Position numbers and translations under genes: made by a program
The notes under the pieces: generated by a model
Database searches by the model: none
What the model saw: the letters and a program-made list of their open reading frames with translations, nothing else
What the model was told of the DNA's origin: nothing
Shown here: one piece after another, positions 16,317 through 24,197 of the stretch
Numbering within the stretch: position 1 is the stretch's first letter
Layout of the letters: each line of letters begins with the position of its first letter
Assembly (NCBI RefSeq): GCF_024171955.1
Contig: NZ_JAMTCS010000002.1
Coordinates: forward strand, 109,290 to 173,289
From: Promicromonospora thailandica
GTDB lineage: Bacteria > Actinomycetota > Actinomycetes > Actinomycetales > Cellulomonadaceae
Length of the DNA stretch: 64,000 nucleotides
Direction of reading: 5' to 3'

Positions 16317-17820
16317 CCTCGCCGCCCTCCTCGAGGGCTTCACCACCGTGCTGCACCCGGTGTACCTGCTGTACGCGCTGTTCGGCGTGTTCGTCGGCAC
16401 CGCCGTGGGCGTGCTGCCGGGCATCGGCCCGGCCATGGCGATCGCGCTGCTCCTGCCGCTCACCTACACCCTGGAGCCGACGGCGGCCATCATCGTCTTC
16501 GCGGGCATCTACTACGGCGGCATGTACGGCGGGTCGACGACGTCGATCCTGCTCAACACCCCCGGCGAGTCCGCCTCGATCGTGACCGCCATCGAGGGCA
16601 ACAAGATGGCGCGTGCCGGCCGTGGGGCGGCGGCGCTCGCCACCGCCGCGATCGGCTCGTTCGTCGCCGGCACGCTCGCCACCGTGGCGCTCACGTTCCT
16701 GGCCCCCGTGGTCGCCCGCTGGGCGGTGCAGCTCGGCGAGCCCGACTACTTCGCCCTCATGGTGGTCGCGTTCGTCACCGTCGGCGCCCTGCTGGGCAGC
16801 TCGGTGCCGCGCGGCCTCGCGGCGCTCTCGCTCGGCCTCTTCCTCGGCCTGGTCGGCACCGACACCCTCACCGGGCAGCAGCGGTTCACGTTCGGCGTGC
16901 CCAACCTGGCGGACGGCATCGACGTGGTCGTGGTCGCCGTCGGCCTGTTCGCCGTCGGGGAGGCCGTGTACGTGGGGTCGCGGATGCGGCACGGTCCGGT
17001 TCACGTGATCCCGGTCGAGAAGGGCTGGCGCACCTGGATGAGGCGCGACGACTGGCGCCGCTCCTGGAAGCCGTGGCTGCGCGGCGCCGCGATCGGCTTC
17101 CCCGTCGGCACCATCCCGGCGGGCGGCGCCGACGTCGCCACCTTCCTGTCCTACGCGTCCGAGCGGCGGCTCGCCGGCCCGCGGCGCAAGGAGTTCGGCA
17201 AGGGCGCCATCGAGGGCGTCGCCGGTCCCGAGGCCGCCAACAACGCCGCGGCGTCCGGCGTGCTGGTCCCCCTGCTCACCCTGGGCCTGCCCACGACGGC
17301 GACGGCGGCCATCATCATCGTCGCCTTCCAGTCCTACGGCATCCAGCCGGGCCCCCTGCTGCTGCAGAGCCAGTCGGCCCTGGTGTGGGCGCTGGTCGCG
17401 AGCCTGTACGTGGGCAACCTCATGCTGGTCGTGCTCAACCTGCCGCTGGTGGGCATGTGGGTCAAGGTGCTGCGCATCCCGCGGCACTACCTCTACGCGG
17501 GCATCCTCCTGTTCGGCGCGCTCGGCTCCTACGCGCTGAACTTCTCGCCCGTGGACGTGCTGCTCCTGGTGGTGGTCGGGCTCGTCGGGTTCTTCATGCG
17601 CCGGTACGGGTACCCCGTGGCGCCCCTCGTGGTCGGCATGATCCTCGGCCCCATGGCGGAGGACCGGCTGCGCCGCTCCCTCGCCATCAGCCAGGGCGAC
17701 CTCGCCTACCTCGTGACCAGCCCCTTCGCCGCGACGGCGTACGCGGCGATCGCGGTCCTGCTGGCCGTGGGCCTCTGGCTCCGGCGGCGTGAGCGCGCGC
17801 AGGAGGTCACGACGAACTGA
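16309..17820 (+). CDS. tctA: Tripartite tricarboxylate transporter large permease TctA
   Basis: This 503-residue protein has roughly 11-12 TM helices and clear TctA signatures: [20 protein letters not shown] near residue 40, the [16 protein letters not shown] segment, [19 protein letters not shown] around residue 270 and [11 protein letters not shown] near 325. It forms the main transport channel. The GTG at 16309 overlaps tctB. The gene ends 23 bases before an SDR gene that has its own -10-like box, so the transport operon is probably tctCBA only. Confidence 0.95.
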   Translation: MDNLAALLEGFTTVLHPVYLLYALFGVFVGTAVGVLPGIGPAMAIALLLPLTYTLEPTAAIIVFAGIYYGGMYGGSTTSILLNTPGESASIVTAIEGNKMARAGRGAAALATAAIGSFVAGTLATVALTFLAPVVARWAVQLGEPDYFALMVVAFVTVGALLGSSVPRGLAALSLGLFLGLVGTDTLTGQQRFTFGVPNLADGIDVVVVAVGLFAVGEAVYVGSRMRHGPVHVIPVEKGWRTWMRRDDWRRSWKPWLRGAAIGFPVGTIPAGGADVATFLSYASERRLAGPRRKEFGKGAIEGVAGPEAANNAAASGVLVPLLTLGLPTTATAAIIIVAFQSYGIQPGPLLLQSQSALVWALVASLYVGNLMLVVLNLPLVGMWVKVLRIPRHYLYAGILLFGALGSYALNFSPVDVLLLVVVGLVGFFMRRYGYPVAPLVVGMILGPMAEDRLRRSLAISQGDLAYLVTSPFAATAYAAIAVLLAVGLWLRRRERAQEVTTN

Positions 17821-17831
17821 CTCCGGCTCGA

Positions 17832-17837
17832 TAGGCT
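17832..17837 (+). promoter_or_regulatory. -10-like TAGGCT six bases before the SDR start codon
   Basis: TAGGCT is followed by six bases and then the ATG at 17844. No Shine-Dalgarno sequence is present, consistent with a leaderless transcript. Confidence 0.45.
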
Positions 17838-17843
17838 CGCCGG

Positions 17844-18623
17844 ATGAGCACCGCACTGATCACCGGCGGGTCCGCCGGCCTGGGCCTCGAGTTCGCCCGA
17901 CAGCTGGCCGCCGCAGGGCACGACCTGGTGCTCGTGGCACGCGACGCGGAGCGCCTGCGTCAGGTCGCCGAGGAGCTCGGCCCGGCGCACGGCGTCGCCG
18001 TCGAGGTGCTCCCGGCGGACCTCTCGGTGGCCGACGACGTCGCGCGGGTCGCGCAGCGGCTCGCCGTCGTCGGCGGCCGGCCGGGGGAGGGCGACCTGCG
18101 GCCCGTCGGCCTGCTCGTCAACAACGCGGGCTTCGCCACGGGCACCCGGTTCGCGAAGAGCCGCGTCACCACCGAGCGCCGCAGCATCGACGTCATGGTG
18201 AAGGCGGTGGTCGAGCTCACGCACGCCGCCGTCGGGCAGATGCTCGAGCGCGACCGCGGCGCGATCCTCAACGTCGGCTCCGTCGCCGCCCTCACCGCCG
18301 GCGGCACGTACGCCGCCGCCAAGGCGTACGTGCGCACGTTCACCGAGTCGCTCGCCTCCGAGCTGCGCGGCACCGGCGTCACCGTCACCCTGCTCTCGCC
18401 CGGGTTCACGCACACCGAGTTCCACGCGCGGGCCGGTGTCCCCGAGTCCTCGATCGCTCCCGAGTGGGGCTGGCTGAACGCCGAGTACGTGGTGCGGACG
18501 GCGCTCGCCGACGTGCGCCGTGGCGTGGTGCTGTCGACGCCGTCAGCGCGCTACAAGGCGGCCTCCGCGCTGCTGCGGGTGGCGCCGCGCTGGGCCGTGC
18601 GCGCCCTCGGCTCCTACCGCTGA
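17844..18623 (+). CDS. SDR family oxidoreductase
   Basis: The 259-residue classical short-chain dehydrogenase/reductase has the cofactor motif TGGSAGLG at residues 7-14, an NNAG motif (LLVNNAGFATG) and the active-site YAAAK with an upstream Ser in LNVGSVAALT. An Arg after the second strand (LVARDAERL) favours NADP(H). It resembles the DltE-like/short-chain dehydrogenase group of unknown substrate. It is followed by pyrE 39 bases later with a separate promoter-like box. Confidence 0.88.
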   Translation: MSTALITGGSAGLGLEFARQLAAAGHDLVLVARDAERLRQVAEELGPAHGVAVEVLPADLSVADDVARVAQRLAVVGGRPGEGDLRPVGLLVNNAGFATGTRFAKSRVTTERRSIDVMVKAVVELTHAAVGQMLERDRGAILNVGSVAALTAGGTYAAAKAYVRTFTESLASELRGTGVTVTLLSPGFTHTEFHARAGVPESSIAPEWGWLNAEYVVRTALADVRRGVVLSTPSARYKAASALLRVAPRWAVRALGSYR

Positions 18624-18650
18624 CCGCGCGGCCGGGGCCGGGCCGCGACG

Positions 18651-18656
18651 TACCCT
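18651..18656 (+). promoter_or_regulatory. -10-like TACCCT six bases before the pyrE start codon
   Basis: TACCCT is followed by six bases and the GTG at 18663, again without a ribosome site. This suggests a leaderless pyrE transcript. Confidence 0.45.
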
Positions 18657-18662
18657 TGCACC

Positions 18663-19238
18663 GTGAACGCTGACTTCTCCCCGACCCCGCGCGAGCAGCT
18701 CGCCGAGCTCATCAAGGAGCTCGCGGTGGTGCACGGCCGCGTGACCCTGTCCTCCGGCAAGGAGGCCGACTACTACGTCGACCTGCGCCGCATCACGCTG
18801 CACCACCGGGCAGCGCCGCTCGTGGGGCACGTGCTCCTCGACCACCTGGAGGAGGTCGGGCTGGGCACGGCCGAGGTCGACGCCGTGGGCGGGCTGACCC
18901 TGGGGGCCGACCCGATCGCGACGGCACTGCTGCACGCCGCGGCGTCGCGCGGGCAGGACCTCGACGCGTTCGTGGTGCGCAAGGCCGCCAAGGCGCACGG
19001 CATGCAGCGCCAGATCGAGGGGCCGGACATCGCGGGCCGCAAGGTCGTCGTCGTCGAGGACACCACCACGACCGGGGGCTCGCCGATCACCGCGATCGAG
19101 GCCGCGCGCGCCGCGGGCGCCGAGGTGCTCGGCGTCGCCACCATCGTCGACCGGGCCACGGGCGCGGGCGAGAAGATCGAGGCGCTCGGCGTGCCGTACC
19201 ACTTCCTCTACGGCCTCGGGGACCTCGGTCTCGCCTGA
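18663..19238 (+). CDS. pyrE: Orotate phosphoribosyltransferase
   Basis: This 191-residue enzyme converts orotate and PRPP to orotidine 5'-phosphate in pyrimidine synthesis. The PRPP-binding loop VVVVEDTTTTGGSPI is complete, and the family N-terminal motif SSGKEADYYVDLR is present. Length is typical of the short actinobacterial form. The GTG start is supported by the -10-like box six bases upstream. No other pyr gene is adjacent. Confidence 0.95.
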   Translation: MNADFSPTPREQLAELIKELAVVHGRVTLSSGKEADYYVDLRRITLHHRAAPLVGHVLLDHLEEVGLGTAEVDAVGGLTLGADPIATALLHAAASRGQDLDAFVVRKAAKAHGMQRQIEGPDIAGRKVVVVEDTTTTGGSPITAIEAARAAGAEVLGVATIVDRATGAGEKIEALGVPYHFLYGLGDLGLA

Positions 19239-19329
19239 TCCGGCGGCCGGTCGCCATACCGTAAAAGTGGCCGTCTCATATCACTTGCTCGTGGAGACTT
19301 TTGCCTAGCCCTGCTGTATCTTTACGTTC

Positions 19330-20058
19330 ATGGGGCCTTTTGTCGCATTAGTCCTGCTCGTTGCCGGCGTCGTGACCTTCACGGTCAGCGCTGCCCGGAT
19401 CATGCGGCGTGGGCGTTCGCAGGACGTCGCCCAGTGGGCCGAGGCGAACGGGTGGGAGTACGTGGGCACCGACCCCGTGCTGGCCCAGCGCTGGACCGGC
19501 CGGCCCTTCGGCATCGGCATCGACCGGGTGGCCCGCGACGTCGTCCGGGGCAACGTCGACGGGTTCGACATGGTCTCGTTCACCTACACGTGGCGCTCGG
19601 GCGCGCCGGAGGGGGACAGCCGCCGGCTCGGCCTGCGCCGCACGGCGCACGTCGTCGCGCTCGACGCCCTGCCGGGCGAGCCGGTGGTGGACCTGTCGCC
19701 CGAAGGCCTGCGCGAGAAGTGGCAGAAGCTCTTCGGCGCGCAGGACGTGCAGATCGACAACCCGGCCTTCGACGGCCAGTGGCTCGTGCGCACGTCCGAC
19801 GAGTTCTTCGCGCGCCGGGCGCTGGACGCCCGCCTCGCCAACATCGTGATGCTGCCCGACTTCCACGGCTCCCGGCTGCGGATCGAGGGCCCGTCGGTGC
19901 TGCTGTGGCGGCCGGGCCGCACCGACGTCACGACCCTCCACGAGCGCGCCAAGCGCGTCGCCGACGTCGCCCGCATCGTGCTGCCGATGGAGAAGGGCGG
20001 CCCGCGCTTCGAGTCGGGCGGCACCATCGACGGGTTCGGTATCCCGGGCCTGACCTGA
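19330..20058 (+). CDS. Conserved actinobacterial protein with one N-terminal TM helix
   Basis: The 242-residue protein has a single TM helix at residues about 3-22 (VALVLLVAGVVTFTVSA) followed by a cytoplasmic domain that I do not recognise. The domain contains WAEANGWEYVGTD, a pattern seen in actinobacterial proteins of unknown function with an N-terminal membrane anchor. There are no catalytic motifs. The 91-base upstream region is unusually A+T-rich for this genome and holds a -10-like TATCTT (19317-19322) seven bases before the ATG. The stop codon is in a hairpin shared with the convergent gene. Confidence 0.8.
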   Translation: MGPFVALVLLVAGVVTFTVSAARIMRRGRSQDVAQWAEANGWEYVGTDPVLAQRWTGRPFGIGIDRVARDVVRGNVDGFDMVSFTYTWRSGAPEGDSRRLGLRRTAHVVALDALPGEPVVDLSPEGLREKWQKLFGAQDVQIDNPAFDGQWLVRTSDEFFARRALDARLANIVMLPDFHGSRLRIEGPSVLLWRPGRTDVTTLHERAKRVADVARIVLPMEKGGPRFESGGTIDGFGIPGLT

Positions 20059-20074
20059 GCCCCGCCGGGCTCAG
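20055..20074. terminator. Short hairpin containing both convergent stop codons
   Basis: CTGAGCCC (20055-20062) pairs with GGGCTCAG (20067-20074) around a 4-base loop. The TGA of the plus gene is at 20056-20058 in the left arm, and the stop of the minus gene is at 20071-20073 in the right arm. It would work as a terminator in both directions. Confidence 0.6.
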
Positions 20075-20844
20075 ACCCGGTCGACGATGTCCGCGATCGA
20101 GCTCACCACGTGGCTCGGCCGGAACGGGTACTTCTCGACCTCCTCGACGGCCGTCGAGCCCGTGAGCACGAGGAACGTCTCCAGCCCCGCCTCCATGCCA
20201 CCGAGGATGTCCGTGTCCATGCGGTCGCCCACCATCGCCGTCGACTCCGAGTGCGCGCCGATCAGGTTCAGGGCGGACCGGAACAGCACCGGGTTGGGCT
20301 TGCCCACGTAGTAGGGCTGCCGGCCGGTCGCCGCCGTGATCATGGCCGCGACCGACCCGGCGGCGGGCAGCAGACCTTCCTGCGACGGGCCCGTGACGTC
20401 CGGGTTGGTGCAGATGAACCGCGCGCCGCCCACGATCAGCCGGATGGCCTTGGTGATGGCCTCGAACGAGTACGTGCGGGTCTCACCGAGCACCACGTAG
20501 TCCGGGTCGGACTCGGTGAGCGTGAAGCCGGCCTGGTGCAGCGCCGTCGTCAGACCGGCCTCGCCGATCGCGTACGCGCTGCCGTTCGGGATCTGGTCCG
20601 CGACGAACTGCGCGGTCGCCAGGGCCGACGTCCAGATGTTCTCCTCCGGCACGTCGATGCCGCTGTACGCGAGCCGCGCACGCAGGTCGCGCGGCGTGAA
20701 GATCGAGTTGTTCGTCAGCACGAGGAACGGCAGGTCCTTGTCGCGCAGCGCCTTGATGAACTCCGGGCCGCCGGGCAGGGCCGTCCCCTCGTGCACCAGC
20801 ACGCCGTCCATGTCCGTGAGCCAGGCTTCGGTGGTCCGCTCCAT
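20071..20844 (-). CDS. HAD-IIA family hydrolase, NagD-like phosphatase
   Basis: This 257-residue HAD superfamily phosphatase has the nucleophile motif DMDGVLVHEG (Asp11 and Asp13), motif II in LTNNS, the Lys-containing YYVGKPNP and motif IV in MVGDRMDTDI. It belongs to the NagD/4-nitrophenylphosphatase group, which removes phosphate from small metabolites such as nucleotides or sugar phosphates. The ATG whose complement is 20842-20844 begins just before motif I. The start is 33 bases from the divergent SpoU gene. Confidence 0.9.
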   Translation of the reverse strand: MERTTEAWLTDMDGVLVHEGTALPGGPEFIKALRDKDLPFLVLTNNSIFTPRDLRARLAYSGIDVPEENIWTSALATAQFVADQIPNGSAYAIGEAGLTTALHQAGFTLTESDPDYVVLGETRTYSFEAITKAIRLIVGGARFICTNPDVTGPSQEGLLPAAGSVAAMITAATGRQPYYVGKPNPVLFRSALNLIGAHSESTAMVGDRMDTDILGGMEAGLETFLVLTGSTAVEEVEKYPFRPSHVVSSIADIVDRV

Positions 20845-20877
20845 GCGGGTCAGCCTAGTGTCTCGGCCCGGGGCACA

Positions 20878-21537
20878 ATGGCGGCCATGCCCGAGCGCCT
20901 GTCCGAGGACCTGCCCGAGGAAGCGCCCCGCGAGGTGGGCGTCGGCCCCTGGTCCGGGCCGCTGCCCGACGACCCCCGCTACGACCCGGGTCTGCTCGCC
21001 GACGGCGACCGCCGCAACGTGACCGACGGGTACCGGTACTGGACCGTGGAGGCGATCGTCGCCGACCTGGACACCCGCAGGCACCCGTTCCACGTCGCGA
21101 TCGAGAACTGGGCGCACGACCTCAACATCGGGTCGGTGGTGCGCACGGCCAACGCCTTCAACACGGCGGGCGTGCACGTCGTGGGCCGACGCCGCTGGAA
21201 CCGGCGGGGCGCCATGGTCACCGACCGCTACCTGCACGTGAGCCACCACCCGGACGCGGAGGCGCTGGCGGCGTGGGCGGCCACGGCTGGGCCCGACGGG
21301 AGCCGGCTGGCGGTGGTCGGCATCGACAACGTGCCCGGCTCGGAGCCGATCGAGGGGTACGCGCTGCCGCGCGAGTGCGTGCTCCTGTTCGGCCAGGAGT
21401 CCACCGGCCTCACCGCCGAGGCGCAGGCCGCGTGCGACGTCGTCCTGCACATCACCCAGTACGGGTCCACCCGGTCGATCAACGCGGGTGCGGCGGCGGC
21501 GATCGCCATGCACGCGTGGGTCACGCAGCACGCGTGA
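20878..21537 (+). CDS. RNA methyltransferase, TrmH/SpoU family
   Basis: This 219-residue SPOUT methyltransferase shows the three SpoU motifs: motif 1 ENWAHDLNIGSVVRTANAFN, motif 2 CVLLFGQESTGLT and motif 3 QYGSTRSINAGAAAAIAMH. It should transfer a methyl group from SAM to a ribose 2'-OH of tRNA or rRNA using a trefoil-knot dimer. Two in-frame ATGs, 20878 and 20887, are possible; neither has a ribosome site. A -10-like TAGTGT lies at 20856-20861. Exact RNA target is unknown. Confidence 0.9.
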   Translation: MAAMPERLSEDLPEEAPREVGVGPWSGPLPDDPRYDPGLLADGDRRNVTDGYRYWTVEAIVADLDTRRHPFHVAIENWAHDLNIGSVVRTANAFNTAGVHVVGRRRWNRRGAMVTDRYLHVSHHPDAEALAAWAATAGPDGSRLAVVGIDNVPGSEPIEGYALPRECVLLFGQESTGLTAEAQAACDVVLHITQYGSTRSINAGAAAAIAMHAWVTQHA

Positions 21538-21625
21538 GCCGCCGGATCGCGTGCTCGGGAGAACCGGCGGCGGGATAGGATCCGTCGCCGCGGTCACCGG
21601 GACCTCGGCCGTCCAGGAGGAACCA

Positions 21626-22288
21626 GTGGTCACCGAGTACACGCCGCGAGCGGGCGGCTACCGCGCCGCACCGGCAGGCGGCAGCGGGGCGAGGACGCCG
21701 CGCCTGCCCTACACCTACCCGCGCCGGAGGTCGGCCGTCGGTTGGCTGTTCCTCCTGCTCAGCCCGCTGTTCGTCGGAATCACCTACGTGTTCGCGAACT
21801 ACCCCGTCGACAGGTTCCCGCTGAGCACGACCGGCTCGGTGACCGACGCCTGGGTCACCGCCGTGCTGGTGTCCGCCGGGTTCGTCTTCATGGTGCTCCT
21901 GGACGGCCGGTTCCTACGTGCCACGGCTGACGGCGTCGTGGCGCGTGCCGCGTCGAAGCAGTACGAGCTCGCGTGGTCGGACATCGCGCTGATCGAGCAC
22001 ACGGAGACCGGTCTGACGATCACGGACCACCAGGGCGGCACCCGCACGATCGAGCTCATCGAACGGAGCGTGCGGGCCAGGCTGCAGCGTCGTGCCACCC
22101 CGATGGCGCAGGTCGCAGCGGACCTCGAGCTGCTCAGGGTGGAGATGCGCGCGCCGAGGTCGCTCCACTCGCAGGTCCGGGTCGGCCGGGTGCGTCCGAG
22201 CGCCCTGGAATGGGTGCTGATCGTCGTCGTCGTGCTGGGCTCGGTGGTCGTGGCCGGGCTCCGGACAGCGGGCGTCGCGCCGCTCTGA
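21626..22288 (+). CDS. Membrane protein with PH-like domain, function unknown
   Basis: The 220-residue protein begins at a GTG six bases after AGGAGG (21615-21620). It has a Pro/Gly/Arg-rich N-terminal tail, two TM helices in the first half (SAVGWLFLLLSPLFVGITYV and AWVTAVLVSAGFVFMVLL), a beta-rich cytoplasmic part (about residues 95-150) that looks like the small PH-type domain in actinobacterial membrane proteins, and a last TM helix (ALEWVLIVVVVLGSVVVAG). I do not recognise a specific family. It precedes fba, which has its own leader of about 160 bases. Confidence 0.75.
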   Translation: MVTEYTPRAGGYRAAPAGGSGARTPRLPYTYPRRRSAVGWLFLLLSPLFVGITYVFANYPVDRFPLSTTGSVTDAWVTAVLVSAGFVFMVLLDGRFLRATADGVVARAASKQYELAWSDIALIEHTETGLTITDHQGGTRTIELIERSVRARLQRRATPMAQVAADLELLRVEMRAPRSLHSQVRVGRVRPSALEWVLIVVVVLGSVVVAGLRTAGVAPL

Positions 22289-22447
22289 AGGGGTCCTGTC
22301 GATGACGACCACAGTGTTTCGGCCGCCCGGCTGTCGAACGGGCGCACACGACCGCTGACGGATCATGGCAAGATCGATGGTGCATCCCTGGGCGGCCCTG
22401 GACACTCTTGCGACCGCCCACCTCACCATTCGTTTGGAGTTTCCCAG

Positions 22448-23467
22448 ATGCCCATCGCAACCCCTGAGATCTACGCCGAGATGATCGACCGGGCGAAGGC
22501 CGGCAAGTTCGCCTACCCCGCGGTCAACATCACCTCGTCGCAGACGATCACCGCCGCGCTTCAGGGCTTTGCCGAGGCGGAGTCGGACGGCATCATCCAG
22601 GTTTCCGTGGGCGGCGGCGAGTACGCGTCGGGCTCGACGGTGAAGGACCGCGTCTCCGGCTCCCTCGCGCTGGCGGCCTACGCCACCGAGGTCGCCAAGG
22701 GCTACGGCGTCAACATCGCCATCCACACGGACCACTGCACCGCCGACAAGCTCGACTCCTGGGTCAAGCCGCTGCTCGCGATCGAGGCCGAGCAGGTCAA
22801 GAACGGCGGGCTGCCGACCTTCCAGTCGCACATGTTCGACGGTTCCACCGTGCCGATCGAGGAGAACCTCGTGATCGCGGCCGAGCTGCTCGAGCTCTCG
22901 CAGGCCGCGCGCACGATCCTCGAGATCGAGATCGGCGTGGTCGGGGGCGAGGAGGACGGCCACACCGCCGAGATCAACGACAAGCTGTACACGACCCCCG
23001 AGGACGGCCTGGCCACGGTCCGCGCGCTCGGTGCGGGCGAGAAGGGCCGCTACCTGACCGCCCTGACGTTCGGCAACGTGCACGGCGTGTACAAGCCGGG
23101 CGCCGTGAAGCTCCGCCCGGAGATCCTGCTCGACATCCAGAAGTCCGTCGGCGCCGAGATCGGCAAGGAGATGCCGTTCGACCTGGTGTTCCACGGTGGT
23201 TCGGGCTCGACGGCGGAGGAGATCTCCGCGGCCGTCGACAACGGCGTCATCAAGATGAACATCGACACCGACACGCAGTACGCCTTCACGCGTCCCGTCG
23301 TCGAGCACATGTTCAAGAACTACGACGGCGTGCTGAAGATCGACGGCGAGGTCGGCAACAAGAAGGCCTACGACCCGCGCGCCTGGGGCAAGAGCGCGGA
23401 GGCGGGAATGGCCGCCCGCATCGTCGAGGCGTGCCAGCAGCTCCGCTCGGCGGGCCAGAAGCTCTGA
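22448..23467 (+). CDS. fbaA: Class II fructose-bisphosphate aldolase
   Basis: This 339-residue zinc aldolase cleaves fructose 1,6-bisphosphate in glycolysis and makes it in gluconeogenesis. Visible signatures are the zinc-binding HTDHC (residues about 96-100), the EIEIGVVGGEEDG segment, the His of FGNVHGVY, the VFHGGSGS phosphate site and the NIDTDTQYAF motif. Length matches class IIA enzymes of actinobacteria. The fba and purA genes are close in many actinobacterial chromosomes, as here. Transcription probably ends in the 92-bp palindrome that begins 13 bases after the stop. Confidence 0.96.
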   Translation: MPIATPEIYAEMIDRAKAGKFAYPAVNITSSQTITAALQGFAEAESDGIIQVSVGGGEYASGSTVKDRVSGSLALAAYATEVAKGYGVNIAIHTDHCTADKLDSWVKPLLAIEAEQVKNGGLPTFQSHMFDGSTVPIEENLVIAAELLELSQAARTILEIEIGVVGGEEDGHTAEINDKLYTTPEDGLATVRALGAGEKGRYLTALTFGNVHGVYKPGAVKLRPEILLDIQKSVGAEIGKEMPFDLVFHGGSGSTAEEISAAVDNGVIKMNIDTDTQYAFTRPVVEHMFKNYDGVLKIDGEVGNKKAYDPRAWGKSAEAGMAARIVEACQQLRSAGQKL

Positions 23468-23480
23468 CCCGGCCCGCGCC

Positions 23481-23572
23481 GCCGAAGTAGAACTGTGGCG
23501 AGATAGAACGGGGGCGGAGGTGCTGATCAGCACCTCCGCCCCCGTTCTATCTCGCCACAGTTCTACTTCGGC
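23481..23572. terminator. 92-bp perfect palindrome made of 16-bp modules (bidirectional terminator)
   Basis: The sequence is perfectly self-complementary, 46 bases per arm with no loop; the centre is TGATCA. From outside in, each arm has two 16-bp modules, CCGAAGTAGAACTGTG (23482-23497) and GCGAGATAGAACGGGG (23498-23513), then a unique inner part. The same module cores (CGAAGTAGAAC and CGAGATAGAAC) recur at 26697-26877. The palindrome fills the gap between the convergent fba and STAS stops almost exactly, so it should terminate transcription both ways. Confidence 0.9.
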
Positions 23573-23573
23573 A

Positions 23574-24053
23574 TCACGAGGCGGGTGGGCCGCCCACGCC
23601 TGCCGGGGCCTGCGTGGTGTCTGACGGCGGGCCCGCCGGACCGTCGTCGTCCAGCTCGAAGCCCGGGTCCTCGTCCACGATGTCCAGCAGGTCGCCGATC
23701 CGCGTGACCTCCAGCAGGAAGCGCACCGTCGGCGGTGCGCGCAGCACGCGCACCCGGTGCGGGCTGCGGCTCGCGAGGCGCGCGAGGAACGCGACACCGG
23801 ACGAGTCCATGAAGGTCACGTGGTGCGCGTCGATCTCGACGGGAAGGCGCGACTCCTCCGCCGCGGCCGTCGCCTCGTGCAGGTCACCGCCGATGTCGGC
23901 GTCGATCTCGCCGGAGAGCACGATCCGTGCCCGGGACTTGCCCACGATGACGTGGATGCTCGCGGGGTCCCCGATCTCGGGGTTCTGCTGTCCGGGGTCC
24001 TGGGGGCTCCCGCCCTGCGGACCGCGCGGGGGGTCGTATGTTCCGTCCTGCAC
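23574..24053 (-). CDS. STAS domain protein (anti-anti-sigma factor-like)
   Basis: The 159-residue protein has a Gly/Pro/Gln-rich N-terminal tail (to residue about 30), a STAS domain (about 31-125) and an acidic Pro-rich C-terminal tail. The phospho-site region reads VTFMDSSGVAFLARL, with the Ser after MD that is phosphorylated in SpoIIAA/RsbV-type proteins. The GTG start (complement of 24051-24053) follows AAGGAG by four bases and is preferred over upstream codons. It is divergent from a PP2C/HATPase protein, its likely phosphatase and kinase partner. No sigma factor gene is nearby. Confidence 0.85.
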   Translation of the reverse strand: MQDGTYDPPRGPQGGSPQDPGQQNPEIGDPASIHVIVGKSRARIVLSGEIDADIGGDLHEATAAAEESRLPVEIDAHHVTFMDSSGVAFLARLASRSPHRVRVLRAPPTVRFLLEVTRIGDLLDIVDEDPGFELDDDGPAGPPSDTTQAPAGVGGPPAS

Positions 24054-24197
24054 GGTTCTCCTTCCGGGAGCAATGGTGGTGGCGCTGTGTCGGTCCGATG
24101 ATAGAGGTTGTGGTTCAGATCTCGGACCGTCCCAATCTACGGTTGAATGTCCTGCTGGAACAGCACCTCGAGCAATAGACATGGATGGGAGGGCATT

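Noticed and set aside
23481..23572. Palindrome considered as an insertion-sequence end
   Set aside because: No transposase or target duplication lies nearby, and the palindrome fits exactly between two stop codons.
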